DNA of 62,601 nucleotides from JAWLGJ01 sp041685145 (GTDB lineage Bacteria > Pseudomonadota > Alphaproteobacteria > Rhodospirillales > Magnetospirillaceae). The notes beneath the pieces are model-generated. The model made no database searches, was not told the origin of the DNA, and saw nothing but the letters and a program-made list of their open reading frames with translations. The position numbers and the translations under genes are program-made. Shown here piece by piece: positions 7,889 to 16,741 of this stretch. The DNA lies in NCBI GenBank assembly GCA_041685145.1, contig JAWLGJ010000017.1, positions 1 to 62,601 of the forward strand. Direction: 5' to 3'. Each line of letters starts with the position of its first letter. The stretch's first letter is position 1.

Positions 7889-8530
7889 ATGCGCAGGCGC
7901 TTGGCCAGACTGGCGGGGACGACGGCGGCGGCGCTGGCCGTGGCGGCCGCGGCCGGCTGTTCGCCGCCCGAACAAAGCTTCGCCGAATACGACCACCGCC
8001 TCAAGCACCCGGTCAAGGTCGGCACCCGCACCGCCGGCCTGGTCATCGAGGCGCCGGGCGAGGAGGGCTTTTCCGAGGCCGACCGCCGCCGCCTGTATGA
8101 CTTCGCCACCGATTTCCAGGCGCGCGGCACCGGCATGGTCGAGGTCAACGTGCAGGCGGACGGCGCCGACGACGCCGCCGCGCGGCGGTTGCTGCGGCGG
8201 CTGTTGACGGCGCTGGCCGACGACGGCGTGCCGGCGGCGCGCCTGCGCCCGCAACTGGTCCTCGACGGGCCGGTGACAGCGCCGCGACGTGCCGTGCTCG
8301 TCGCCCGCCAGCACATCGCCGAACTGCCCGACTGCGGCACCGAGCACACCTACGAGAGCAACATCGCCAACACCCCCGGCGGCAATTTCGGCTGTGCGGT
8401 TCAGCGCAACATCGGCGCGATGGTGGTCAACCCGCGCGATCTGATCCAGCCGCACGAGGCCAGCCCGCCGTCGCTGGGGCGGTCGGTGAACACCATCCGC
8501 GCCTACCGCCAGGGGGGCGGCGGCGAGTAG
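7889..8530 (+). CDS. cpaD: CpaD pilus biogenesis lipoprotein
   Basis: The protein has 213 residues. The signal peptide ends in a lipobox (AAAAGC, Cys about 23), so it is a lipoprotein. The conserved CpaD core is present: DYRxRHP-like DHRLKHPVKV near the mature N-terminus, a Gly-Met-Val-Glu-Val region resembling an OmpA-like strand, and the C-terminal phrase FGCAVQRNIGAMVVNPRDLIQPHE with the paired cysteines usual for the family. CpaD is the pilotin-like partner of the CpaC secretin. It lies 9 bases after cpaC, in the same operon. Confidence 0.93.
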   Translation: MRRRLARLAGTTAAALAVAAAAGCSPPEQSFAEYDHRLKHPVKVGTRTAGLVIEAPGEEGFSEADRRRLYDFATDFQARGTGMVEVNVQADGADDAAARRLLRRLLTALADDGVPAARLRPQLVLDGPVTAPRRAVLVARQHIAELPDCGTEHTYESNIANTPGGNFGCAVQRNIGAMVVNPRDLIQPHEASPPSLGRSVNTIRAYRQGGGGE

Positions 8531-8569
8531 AGGGCGCGGCACGCGGTCCATAACGCGGGGACGTTTGGG

Positions 8570-9790
8570 GTGATATACAGGGTCCACATCGAAGCCTTCG
8601 TCATCAAGCCAGAGGTCCGGCAGGCCCTGGAGCAGGCGAAGGAGTATCCCGAACTGGCGAAGTCGCGCTTCGCGGTCTTCGACGGCGGCCTCGCCTATGC
8701 GGTCGAGCACTATGCCAGCAACCCGACGCCGCAGCTCATCATGGTGGAGGAGGACGCCGACGACGCCACCATGCTGGCGCATCTCGAACAACTCGCCGAG
8801 GTGTGCGACCCCGATACCAAGGTGGTGGTCATCGGCGCCGTCAACGACGTCAAGGTCTATCGCCACCTGATCGCCCAGGGGGTCAGCGAATACCTCGTCT
8901 CGCCGGTCAGCGCCCGCGACGTCATCGAATGCGTCGGCGGCATCTTCGCCGACCCGGCGGCGGCGCCGCGCGGCAAGCTGATTGCCTTCTTTGGCGCGCG
9001 CGGCGGCGTCGGCAGCAGCGTGCTGGCCCAGAACGTCGCCTGGAGCCTGGCGCAGGCGCTGGAAGACGATGTCGTGCTGCTGGACCTCGACCTGCCCTTC
9101 GGCACCGCCGGGCTGGCGCTCAATGTCGAGGCCAAGCAGACCCTGGCCGACGTGCTGGCGCAGCCCGAGCGCATCGACCATGTGCTGCTGGAGCGTTTCC
9201 TGGTCAAAGCCGACGAACGGCTGAGCGTGCTGCCGGGGGCGGGCGACCTGCGCCCCATGCCCGACGTCGATTTCGAACAGCTTGACGCCGTTTTCGAGAT
9301 CGCGCGCCAGATGGCGTCCTTCGTGGTCGTCGACCTGCCGCATCTGTGGGCGCCGTGGGTGGAACAGACCCTGAAGCTCGCCGACGAGGTGGTGCTGGTG
9401 GCGCTGCCGGATCTGGCGAACCTGCGCGACTGCAAGAACTTCATGGACGGCGTCGGCGGCAAGCGGATGGACACGGCGCCGGTGCGCCTGGTCCTCAACC
9501 GGGTCGACGCCTACAAGAAGACGCAGTTGACGCCCAAGGACTTCGAGGAGACCGTGGGCATCGCGCCGGTGCTTCAGGTGCCGTTCGACCCCAACCTCTT
9601 CGGCGGCGCCCTCAACAACGGCCAGACGCTGGGGCAGGCGGCGAAGGGCAACAAGATTGCCGAATCGCTCAAGGACTTGGCCTTGAAGATGTCGGGAAAG
9701 CAGGCGCCGGCGCGGCGCAGCGGCGGCCTGTTGGCGTGGCTGAAGGGTAACGGCAAGCCCGCCGCCAAGAAGAGCAAGCAGTCGGCCTAG
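8570..9790 (+). CDS. cpaE: CpaE/TadZ, Tad pilus polar localisation ATPase
   Basis: The protein has 406 residues from a GTG; it follows cpaD by 39 bases. An atypical receiver-like N-terminal domain (about 1-120) precedes a ParA/MinD-type ATPase domain. Its P-loop region reads GARGGVGSSVLAQN: the signature lysine of MinD is replaced, as is usual in CpaE/TadZ. LLDLDLPFG (switch I region) and VVDLP follow. CpaE directs the Tad apparatus to its place in the cell, commonly a pole. A basic Lys/Ala-rich tail (PAAKKSKQ) may contact membrane or DNA; that is inference. Confidence 0.93.
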   Translation: MIYRVHIEAFVIKPEVRQALEQAKEYPELAKSRFAVFDGGLAYAVEHYASNPTPQLIMVEEDADDATMLAHLEQLAEVCDPDTKVVVIGAVNDVKVYRHLIAQGVSEYLVSPVSARDVIECVGGIFADPAAAPRGKLIAFFGARGGVGSSVLAQNVAWSLAQALEDDVVLLDLDLPFGTAGLALNVEAKQTLADVLAQPERIDHVLLERFLVKADERLSVLPGAGDLRPMPDVDFEQLDAVFEIARQMASFVVVDLPHLWAPWVEQTLKLADEVVLVALPDLANLRDCKNFMDGVGGKRMDTAPVRLVLNRVDAYKKTQLTPKDFEETVGIAPVLQVPFDPNLFGGALNNGQTLGQAAKGNKIAESLKDLALKMSGKQAPARRSGGLLAWLKGNGKPAAKKSKQSA

Positions 9791-9795
9791 CGGGG

Positions 9796-11247
9796 ATGTT
9801 CGGCAAGCGATCAAGTCAGCCGCCCAAGAAGGGCTTCGGATCGGGGGAGTTGCCGGCAGCGACGGCGGACGCCCCGCCCCCGGCCGCCACGCCCAGCCCC
9901 GAGGCAAAGCCGAAGCCCGCGGCGGCGCCGCCGCCACCGCCGCCACCGTCGGCGCCGCCACGAAAGGCCGAGGCCGACAGCCGGCTGTCCGAAATCAAGA
10001 TCAGCATCTTCAACGACTTGATCGATTCGGTCGACCTGACCGAATTGGGCAAGCTCGACGCCGCGGCGGTGCGCGAGGAAATCAGCGACATCGTCTCCGA
10101 GATCATCAGCATGCGCAACTTGGTGCTCAGCGCCAACGAGCAGAAGCTGGTGATCAACGACATCTGCAACGACGTTCTCGGCCTGGGGCCGCTGGAGCCG
10201 CTGCTGGCCCGCGACGACATCGCCGACATCATGGTCAACGGCTATGACAAGGTCTATATCGAGGCCGACGGCCGCATCGAGCTGACCGACATCAAGTTTC
10301 GCGACAACGCCCAGCTCATGAACATCTGCCAGCGCATCGTCTCGGCGGTGGGCCGGCGGGTCGACGAAGCCAGCCCCATCTGCGACGCCCGCCTCGCCGA
10401 CGGCTCGCGCGTCAACGTCATCGTGCCGCCGCTGTCCATCGACGGGCCGGCGCTGACCATCCGCAAGTTCAAGAAAGACAAGCTGACCATGGACCGGCTG
10501 GTCGGCTTCGGCAGCATGTCGCCCGAGGCGGCGCGCGTACTGCAAATCGCCTCGACGGCGCGCTGCAACATCCTGGTCTCGGGCGGCACCGGCTCGGGCA
10601 AGACGACGCTCCTGAACTGCCTGACCTATTACATCGGCTCCGGCGAGCGCATCATCACCTGCGAGGACGCCGCCGAGCTGCAATTGCAGCAGCCCCACGT
10701 CGTGCGCCTGGAAACCCGCCCGCCCAACCTGGAGGGCGCCGGCGAGGTGACCATGCGCGATTTGGTGCGCAACTGCCTGCGTATGCGCCCCGAACGCATC
10801 ATCGTCGGCGAGGTGCGCGGCGCCGAGGCCTTCGACCTCTTGCAGGCCATGAACACCGGCCACGACGGCTCGATGGGCACGGTGCACGCCAACAACCCCC
10901 GCGAGGCCATCACGCGCCTTGAGAACATGATCGCGATGGGCGGCTACAACCTGCCCGCCAAGGCGGTGCGCGAGCAGATCGCCTCGGCGGTGCACCTGAT
11001 CGTGCAGGCCTCGCGCCTGCGCGACGGCTCGCGCAAGGTGACCCACATCACCGAGATCGTCGGCATGGAGGGCGATGTGGTGACGCTGCAGGATCTGTTC
11101 CTGTTCGAGTTCGTCGGCGAGGACGAGCGCGGCCGCATCATCGGCCGCCACCGCCCCACAGGCCTGCGCCCCGTCTTCTGGGACAAGGCCCGCTATTACG
11201 GGTTGGACAAGGATCTCGCCGCCGCCCTGGACGAAGGCAATGTTTAG
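9796..11247 (+). CDS. cpaF: CpaF/TadA, Tad pilus assembly ATPase
   Basis: The protein has 483 residues; the ATG lies 5 bases after cpaE. A Pro/Ala-rich head of about 55 residues precedes the CpaF N-terminal helices (VREEISDIVSEIIS, LGPLEPLL, DIMVNG). The VirB11/CpaF ATPase core then has Walker A SGGTGSGKTT, Walker B RIIVGEVRG, the arginine-rich CLRMRPERI and the His box HDGSMGTVHANN. It is a cytoplasmic hexamer that drives both extension and retraction of Tad pili. Its last codons overlap tadB by 8 bases, so the two are translationally coupled. Confidence 0.95.
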   Translation: MFGKRSSQPPKKGFGSGELPAATADAPPPAATPSPEAKPKPAAAPPPPPPPSAPPRKAEADSRLSEIKISIFNDLIDSVDLTELGKLDAAAVREEISDIVSEIISMRNLVLSANEQKLVINDICNDVLGLGPLEPLLARDDIADIMVNGYDKVYIEADGRIELTDIKFRDNAQLMNICQRIVSAVGRRVDEASPICDARLADGSRVNVIVPPLSIDGPALTIRKFKKDKLTMDRLVGFGSMSPEAARVLQIASTARCNILVSGGTGSGKTTLLNCLTYYIGSGERIITCEDAAELQLQQPHVVRLETRPPNLEGAGEVTMRDLVRNCLRMRPERIIVGEVRGAEAFDLLQAMNTGHDGSMGTVHANNPREAITRLENMIAMGGYNLPAKAVREQIASAVHLIVQASRLRDGSRKVTHITEIVGMEGDVVTLQDLFLFEFVGEDERGRIIGRHRPTGLRPVFWDKARYYGLDKDLAAALDEGNV

Positions 11248-12250
11248 CAACCTGCCCCCCGGCGTTCTTGTCTTCGCCGTGGTTCTGGTTCTGAGCCTGA
11301 TGGCGCTGGCCTATCTGTTCTATTCGGTCACCCTCGGCCCGCGCGCCCGCTTGCAGCGCCGCATCGCGGCGGTGGCGGGGGCGCCGCAGGCGCTCCAGCG
11401 CGCGCCCCGCGGCCGGGCGCTGAAGGCGCTGTCCGCCGCGGGCGGGCGACGCAAGAACATCCACAGCAAACTCAAGGGGATGGACGAGAAGCGCGCCGGT
11501 TCGGGCAAGGGCAAGCTGCGCGAGAACCTTGAGCAGGCGGGCCTTTCCTGGTCGGTGCGCACCTTCGTCATCGTCAGCATCGTCCTCGGTGCCCTGGGCG
11601 GCGGGCTCTATCTGGCCAGCGGGCTGCCGTGGATCGGCGTCATCTTCGTGGCGCTGATATCGGGGCTGGGGCTGCCGCGCCTGTTCGTCAACCACCGGCG
11701 CAAGCGGCGCCTGGACCGCTTCACGGCGCTGCTGCCCGACGCCATCGACCTCATCGTGCGCGGCGTGCGCTCGGGGCTGCCGGTGGCGGAATGCATCACC
11801 ATCATCGGCAACGAGATGCCCGACCCGGTGGGCAGCGAGTTCCGGCTGGTGGCGGAATCGCAGAAGCTGGCGGTGACGATCGAGGAGGCCCTCAACCGCG
11901 CGACGCGGCGCACGCCGACGCCGGAGTTCCGCTTCTTCACCATCGTGTTGCAGATTCAGCACCAGACCGGCGGCAATCTGGCCGAGACGCTCAGCAAGCT
12001 TTCCGACGTCCTGCGCCAGCGCAAGAAGATGCGCGACAAGATCCAGGCGATGTCGATGGAGGCGAAGGCCTCGGCGGGCATCATCGGCTCGCTGCCCATC
12101 GTCGTGGGCACGGTGCTGTATTTCATCCAGCCGGACTACATCGCCCTGCTGTTCACCACCGACGCCGGCAACAAGATCCTGTTCGCGGCCGGCTTCGTGA
12201 TGGGCATCGGCGTGCTGGTGATGCGCCAGATGATCAATTTCGACTTCTGA
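11240..12250 (+). CDS. tadB: TadB, Tad pilus inner-membrane platform protein
   Basis: The protein has 336 residues and starts inside the cpaF end. It has an N-terminal membrane segment (about 9-29), a cytoplasmic basic region, two further hydrophobic segments near 115-160, then the T2SSF domain. That domain carries the family phrase LPDAIDLIVRGVRSGLPVAE, with GGNLAETLSKLSDVLRQRKKMR, and one or two closing membrane segments. TadB pairs with TadC to form the inner-membrane base on which CpaF acts, replacing the single PilC of type IVa pili. Length and motif order are normal. Confidence 0.95.
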   Translation: MFSNLPPGVLVFAVVLVLSLMALAYLFYSVTLGPRARLQRRIAAVAGAPQALQRAPRGRALKALSAAGGRRKNIHSKLKGMDEKRAGSGKGKLRENLEQAGLSWSVRTFVIVSIVLGALGGGLYLASGLPWIGVIFVALISGLGLPRLFVNHRRKRRLDRFTALLPDAIDLIVRGVRSGLPVAECITIIGNEMPDPVGSEFRLVAESQKLAVTIEEALNRATRRTPTPEFRFFTIVLQIQHQTGGNLAETLSKLSDVLRQRKKMRDKIQAMSMEAKASAGIIGSLPIVVGTVLYFIQPDYIALLFTTDAGNKILFAAGFVMGIGVLVMRQMINFDF

Positions 12251-12262
12251 CCCGGAGGAGGC

Positions 12263-13216
12263 ATGGAAACCCAGGACATCATCGTGTTCCTGACCGCCGC
12301 CCTGGCGTTCATTTCGGTGGTGGCGGCGGGGCTGCCGCTGGTGCAGCGCGACAATCTGGGCGAGCGCCTGAAGGCGGTGTCGAAGCGGCGCCAGGAGCTG
12401 TCGGAGCAGCAGAAACAAAAATACCAGCAGCAGCGTTCGGCGCGTTTCCAGCCCAAGCGCCACGTCGGCATGATGAAGGCGGTGCTCGACCGCTTGAAAT
12501 TGCAGGACATGCTGAACTCGAAAGAGACGCGGCTGAAACTGCAACAGGCGGGCTGGCGCCATCCCTCGGCGCCGGTGACCTATATCTTCTCGCGCATCGC
12601 GACTCCGGTGGTGCTGGTGCTGGTGGTGCTGCTCTACATGTCGGCGTCGCAGAAGATGGTCGACGTCAATTTCAGCCAGCGCATGATGATCCTCGCCGGC
12701 GCGGCGGTGGTGGGGTTCTATCTGCCGGCGATCCTGCTGAAGAATTCCATCCAGCGCCGGCAGCAGGTGATGGCGCGCCAGTTTCCCGACGCCCTCGACC
12801 TGCTGCTGATCTGCGTCGAGGCGGGGCTGTCGGTCGAGGCGGCCTTCTCCCGCGTCACCGACGAGATGGCCGAAAGCGCGCCGCTGATCGCCGAGGAACT
12901 GGGTCTGACGGCGGCGGAACTGGCCTTCCTGGGCGACCGGCGCCAGGCCTATGACAATCTGTCCGACCGCACAGGGTTGCCGGCGGCGCGCTCGCTGGTC
13001 ACCGGCCTGTTGCAGGCGGAGAAATACGGCACCCCGGTTTCGCAGGCGCTGCGGGTTATCGCCCAGGAACTGCGCGACCAGCGTATGGCTTTCGCCGAGA
13101 AGAAGGCCGCCGCCCTGCCGGCGCAGCTTACGGTGCCGATGGTGGTGTTTTTCCTGCCGGTGCTGTTCATGGTCATCGGCGGCCCGGCGGGCATCAAGAT
13201 CGCCGGCCATTTGTAG
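12263..13216 (+). CDS. tadC: TadC, Tad pilus inner-membrane platform protein
   Basis: The protein has 317 residues; an AGGAGG-type site precedes the ATG and the gap to tadB is 12 bases. The N-terminal membrane segment (about 6-25) is followed by a Gln/Lys-rich coiled stretch, two membrane segments, then the T2SSF domain with FPDALDLLLICVEAGLSVEAA. That is the TadC counterpart of the TadB phrase and shows the expected Cys-Val-Glu-Ala-Gly. A C-terminal hydrophobic segment (MVVFFLPVLFMVI) closes it. It is the last plus-strand gene of the cpa-tad operon and converges on tadD. TadE, TadF and TadG are not found nearby. Confidence 0.95.
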   Translation: METQDIIVFLTAALAFISVVAAGLPLVQRDNLGERLKAVSKRRQELSEQQKQKYQQQRSARFQPKRHVGMMKAVLDRLKLQDMLNSKETRLKLQQAGWRHPSAPVTYIFSRIATPVVLVLVVLLYMSASQKMVDVNFSQRMMILAGAAVVGFYLPAILLKNSIQRRQQVMARQFPDALDLLLICVEAGLSVEAAFSRVTDEMAESAPLIAEELGLTAAELAFLGDRRQAYDNLSDRTGLPAARSLVTGLLQAEKYGTPVSQALRVIAQELRDQRMAFAEKKAAALPAQLTVPMVVFFLPVLFMVIGGPAGIKIAGHL

Positions 13217-13217
13217 G

Positions 13218-13259
13218 GCCGCCCTCGCCGGGGGTTCGCTCCGCTCGCTGGCGGGCGGC
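13218..13259. terminator. Hairpin between convergent tadC and tadD
   Basis: GCCGCCC at 13218-13224 pairs with GGGCGGC at 13253-13259. Three more pairs follow after a two-base bulge, around a loop of about 20 bases. It fills the 44-base gap between two converging genes. Neither side has a clear T-run, so it may act as a bidirectional transcript end or only as an RNA-stabilising stem. Confidence 0.4.
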
Positions 13260-13260
13260 G

Positions 13261-14046
13261 TCATGGCCGCCGCCGCGCCCCTTCCGACAGCAGGCGGTAG
13301 AAGGCGACGTTGTCGCGCACCATCGCCTCAGGCAGATCCTTGTAGGTCAGGCGCCGGGCCGCGTCCAGCTCGCCCCGGAAGGCCAGCAGCAGGGCGAGGT
13401 TCTGGCGCATCTGCGGCGTCGCCTGCGGCTGTTCCAGGGCCTGGCGCAGGCGGCTGACGGCGCCGTCCAGATCGCCCGACTGGGCCAGGGACAGCGCCAG
13501 ATTGTTGAGCACGTCGGCGTTGTTCGGCGACAGGGTCAGCGCCACCGCATAGGCCTCCTGCGCCGCCTCGTGGTCCTCCAGGTAATCATAGGCGACGCCC
13601 ATAGCCGAGTGGATGTCCCAATCGTCGGGCGCCAGGCTGCGCGCCTCGCGCAGATAACGCACCGCGACATTGGCGCGGTCGGCGGCCAGGAAGGCCTTGC
13701 CCAGTTCCTTGCGCGCGCCGGCGTCGTCACCGTGATCCTGCAGGTGCCGGTTCAGCATCTCGATGGATTGATCCGCCATGCCGGCGTAGCGCAGCGCGCG
13801 CGTCAGCGCCATCAGCACGTCGCGGTTGTCGGGGTGCCGGCGGTACAGGGCGCGGTAATGCTTGGCGGCGGCGACGTAGTCGTGTTCGGCCTCGGCGGCC
13901 CGCGCCGCCACCAGCAGCGACGGGTCGACGACCGCCTCCACCGTCTTGGACGGGCGCTGGTCCGGCGCCTCGGGGGCGATGCCGCAGGCCGCGAGCACGG
14001 CAAGCATTGCGGTCGCCGTCGTCAAGCGTGCGCCAAGGCTGGACAT
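13261..14046 (-). CDS. tadD: TadD-like tetratricopeptide lipoprotein
   Basis: The protein has 261 residues from the ATG at 14046, which has a GGGGG site; an upstream in-frame ATG is less likely. The signal peptide ends in a lipobox, LAACG, so it is a lipoprotein. Five or so TPR units follow: for example YVAAAKHYRALYRRHPDNRD, then pairs ending in SLAPDDWDIHSAMGVAYDY and LSPNNADVLNNLALSLAQS. In Tad systems TadD is a TPR lipoprotein needed for secretin assembly. It is transcribed toward tadC from its own promoter rather than within the operon. A general TPR lipoprotein is the alternative, but context favours TadD. Confidence 0.85.
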   Translation of the reverse strand: MSSLGARLTTATAMLAVLAACGIAPEAPDQRPSKTVEAVVDPSLLVAARAAEAEHDYVAAAKHYRALYRRHPDNRDVLMALTRALRYAGMADQSIEMLNRHLQDHGDDAGARKELGKAFLAADRANVAVRYLREARSLAPDDWDIHSAMGVAYDYLEDHEAAQEAYAVALTLSPNNADVLNNLALSLAQSGDLDGAVSRLRQALEQPQATPQMRQNLALLLAFRGELDAARRLTYKDLPEAMVRDNVAFYRLLSEGARRRP

Positions 14047-14088
14047 GCGTGCGATCGTTCCCCCCTGTGTCCGGGCCGCCGGAATGGC

Positions 14089-14118
14089 ATAGTAAGGCTT
14101 CGACGGCACTTCCGGCAA
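14089..14118 (-). promoter_or_regulatory. Sigma70-like promoter for tadD
   Basis: On the minus strand TTGCCG (14118-14113) and TACTAT (14094-14089) are 18 bases apart, 43 bases before the tadD ATG. Moderate match by eye. Confidence 0.4.
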
Positions 14119-14209
14119 GCATCACGCAAGTGTCACCGCGACAATATCGCCGGGGCTTTTTATATCTTCGCGGCGAGGTCTTGCCGCCGCCGGTAAGCGC
14201 AATCCAACA

Positions 14210-14238
14210 TTGCCGTTGCGTGAAGTTTGCAGTAGCCT
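14210..14238 (+). promoter_or_regulatory. Candidate promoter for the pilus N-domain/Sel1 gene pair
   Basis: TTGCCG (14210-14215), 17 bases, TAGCCT (14233-14238), with the ATG 33 bases further. It lies in the 225-base divergent gap with tadD. Weak to moderate match. Confidence 0.35.
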
Positions 14239-14271
14239 GGACCAGTCCTTTTTTCATTTGCGGAGTCGTCC

Positions 14272-14766
14272 ATGCGTCGGCGCCTGACCACCCTGGCCGT
14301 GCTCGTCACCGCCGCCGTCGCAAGCCTTACGGCCGTCGGCGCGAAGGCCGGTCCGCCGGTCGAAGTGGCGTTGGACAACGCCCGCATCCTGGTGTTGGAC
14401 GACCCGGCCAGCGACGTCATCATCGGCAATCCCGCCTATGCCGACGTCGTGCTGCAGTCCCCGCGGCGGCTGATCCTGTTCGGCAAGCGCGTCGGCCAGA
14501 CGAATATTATCATCCTCGACGACCGGCGGCGCGAAATCCTGTCGTCGCGACTGGTGGTCATGCCGGGCAATGACGTGCGCGTACGCGCGCCGGGGCGCGG
14601 CGACACCTATGTCGCCTGCGGCAACGGACGCTGCGCCAAGGCCAGCGTCGGTGCCGCCGGCGGCGGGCTGACGGGCGGCGGCGAAACCGAGTTGCGCGAG
14701 GCCGACGGCGCCGAGGCCGGCGACGAGCCCGCCGTGGGCGAGGGCGAGGAAGAGGTTGTCGAGTAG
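14272..14766 (+). CDS. Stand-alone pilus-formation N-terminal domain protein (secretin N-domain homolog)
   Basis: The protein has 164 residues with a signal peptide of about 26. Residues 30-100 form one domain matching the N-terminal domain of the CpaC secretin encoded at 6341-7879: DVIIGNPAYADVVLQSPRRL here against DVIVGDPGVAEILVG there, and GQTNIIILDDRR against GATNIFFLDEAG. No secretin core is present. After a short linker with two cysteines (VACGNGRCAK) the protein ends in a Gly-rich stretch and a very acidic tail. It is probably periplasmic and could bind or cap the CpaC ring or CpaB; that role is inference. The next gene starts 37 bases after its stop. Confidence 0.75.
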   Translation: MRRRLTTLAVLVTAAVASLTAVGAKAGPPVEVALDNARILVLDDPASDVIIGNPAYADVVLQSPRRLILFGKRVGQTNIIILDDRRREILSSRLVVMPGNDVRVRAPGRGDTYVACGNGRCAKASVGAAGGGLTGGGETELREADGAEAGDEPAVGEGEEEVVE

Positions 14767-14803
14767 CGGCCGCGTTCCGGCGGCCAAGGCGAACGCGGGC
14801 ACC

Positions 14804-16741
14804 ATGAAACAGATTCTTCTCGCTGTGGTTTTCTCGCTCGCACTCGCCGTCGGGGCGACGGCGCCGGCGCCGGTGTTCGCCGAGGACGCGGGCGAGGCCC
14901 CCGATGGCGGCGGCCTCTCCGAGGACGAGCGCGCCGAGCGGCTGCAGGCGGCGGAGCAGGCGCTGGCGGCGGGCGAGGCGACGCGCGCGCACAAGGCGCT
15001 GGCCGAGATTCACGGCGCCGCCGAGGCCGCCTACCGCATCGGCCTGCGCTTCGAATCCGGCGACGGCGCCCCGGCCAATCAGTCGCGGGCCTGGCGGTGG
15101 TTCAAACAGGCCGCCGACCAGGGCCATGCGCTGGGGCACACCAAGGCCGCCGAGTACCTCGCCGGCGGCATCGGCACCGCTCTCGACCGGCGCCAGGCGT
15201 TGACGCACTACCGCTCGGCCGCCGAGTTGGGCAACGCCCGGGCCCAGGCGATGCTGGGCCTGTGGCAACTGCGGGGCATCGGCACCCGCGTCAACTATAT
15301 CGAGGGCGTGCGCAACCTGCGGGCGGCGGCCGCGGCGGGCGAACCGATGGCGGTCGCCGAGTTGCAGCGCCTGGAAGCGGCCGGGCACCCGGTGGAGATC
15401 GAAAAGCTGCGGGCGCCGCCCGAACTTGAGGGGCAGGCCCGGCGGGTGCTGGACGCGGCGCACGCCATGCTGGCGGCGCCCGAGGGCGCGCCCTTCCGCT
15501 TTGACCTCGGCGCGCCCACCGCGGTGGTGGCGGCGGGCGACGGATATGACGTCACCGTTCCCGGCCTGCGCGTTGTGACCGATGCCGGCACCAGCCTGGA
15601 CCTGGGCACCGTGCGCGCCCATTTCCGCCCCGCCGGCGCGAGCGACTACGACGTTTCCGTAGACCTGCCATCCGACAGCGTCGTCCGCGACGCCGAGGGA
15701 GCCGAGATCGGCTCCCTTTCTTTCGGCGAAGCCAGCTTCGCGGGTCGGTGGTCGGCGGAGCACGGCGTCATGCTTGCCTACAGCGCCCGGCTCGCCTCGC
15801 TGGGCATGACCGTCACCGACCGCCGCGGCACGCTGACGCTGGCGGCCGACGCCATCGAGGGCGTGCGGGTGGCCGAGGCGCGCCCCGATGGCCGTCACGA
15901 TCTTCGCGAAGACGCCAGCGCGCGCGGCATCACGCTGCGGCTGCGCGAGACGGGCGCGGGCATGGAGGCCGCCATCGGCGCCGTTACCGTCGGCGCCCGC
16001 TATGACGGCGCGGATATCGGCGCCCTTGCCGCTTTTGTCGGCGGCGGGACGGGGGCGCCCTCGGCGCCCATGCGCGGCCTACTCAGCGGTGGCGATGTCG
16101 CCGTCGACGTCACCGATATCAGCGCCGGCGGCGCCGGCGGCACCACCCTGGGCCGCGTGCGGCACCTGCGGCTGCGCGTCGGTGGCCGGGTCGAGGATGG
16201 CCTTGGCCGCGTCGATCTGGAAACCGCCTATGAGGGCCTTGCCCTCGCCGCCGCCCTCGCCGGCGAGGGCCCACCACCCCCCGCCGCCGCGCGGGCGGCG
16301 CTCAGCCTGCGCCGGCTGCCGCTGGACGTTCTCGATCCGACGGTGGTGATGGGCCTGTCGCCGAGCGTCCTGCCCGCGATCATGGCTGCGGGCACCGAAC
16401 TGGTGGTCGAGGAGATTTCCGCCGCCGCCGAGGACTATGGCTTCGACCTTCGCGGCCGCCTGCGCCCCGAGGCCGCCGGGGCCGTCGGCACGCTGGTTCT
16501 GAGCCTGCGTGGCCTGGACCGCTTGCTGGCGGATCAGGGCAGCCTCGGGCATCTGCCGCTGGGCCGCGACGACATCGAGATGATCGAGGCGATGCGGCCG
16601 CTGGCCCGCGACGACGTCGACGCCGAGGGCCGCCCCGTCGAGGTGTTCTCGCTGGAATTCGGCGCCGAGGGCCTGCTGGTCAACGGCCAGCCCGCGCCAC
16701 TGAACCCCCTTCAGGCGCCGACGGGTTCGGCGCGGCCGTAG
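14804..16741 (+). CDS. Secreted Sel1-repeat protein with a large beta-rich C-terminal region
   Basis: The protein has 645 residues from the ATG at 14804, which begins a clear signal peptide ending APVFAED. Residues about 60-175 contain three Sel1-like repeats (AYRIGLRFESGDGAP, AAEYLAGGIGTALD, AMLGLWQLRGIGTR). Residues about 220-640 show alternating hydrophobic and charged positions and a repeated AxxGAxIGxL flavour, suggesting long beta-sheet structure. The overall look is that of the alphaproteobacterial DUF2125 or DUF945 type, but I cannot assign a family. It lies behind the pilus N-domain gene and probably shares its transcript. Its last 31 bases overlap the convergent MarR gene. The function is unknown. 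Confidence 0.75.
   Translation: MKQILLAVVFSLALAVGATAPAPVFAEDAGEAPDGGGLSEDERAERLQAAEQALAAGEATRAHKALAEIHGAAEAAYRIGLRFESGDGAPANQSRAWRWFKQAADQGHALGHTKAAEYLAGGIGTALDRRQALTHYRSAAELGNARAQAMLGLWQLRGIGTRVNYIEGVRNLRAAAAAGEPMAVAELQRLEAAGHPVEIEKLRAPPELEGQARRVLDAAHAMLAAPEGAPFRFDLGAPTAVVAAGDGYDVTVPGLRVVTDAGTSLDLGTVRAHFRPAGASDYDVSVDLPSDSVVRDAEGAEIGSLSFGEASFAGRWSAEHGVMLAYSARLASLGMTVTDRRGTLTLAADAIEGVRVAEARPDGRHDLREDASARGITLRLRETGAGMEAAIGAVTVGARYDGADIGALAAFVGGGTGAPSAPMRGLLSGGDVAVDVTDISAGGAGGTTLGRVRHLRLRVGGRVEDGLGRVDLETAYEGLALAAALAGEGPPPPAAARAALSLRRLPLDVLDPTVVMGLSPSVLPAIMAAGTELVVEEISAAAEDYGFDLRGRLRPEAAGAVGTLVLSLRGLDRLLADQGSLGHLPLGRDDIEMIEAMRPLARDDVDAEGRPVEVFSLEFGAEGLLVNGQPAPLNPLQAPTGSARP

Noticed and set aside
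7289..9961. An 890-residue open frame on the minus strand
   Set aside because: It is antisense to cpaC, cpaD and cpaE, which are intact and recognisable. Long open antisense frames are expected in DNA this GC-rich. Its composition is Arg/His/Gln-rich and it has no domain.
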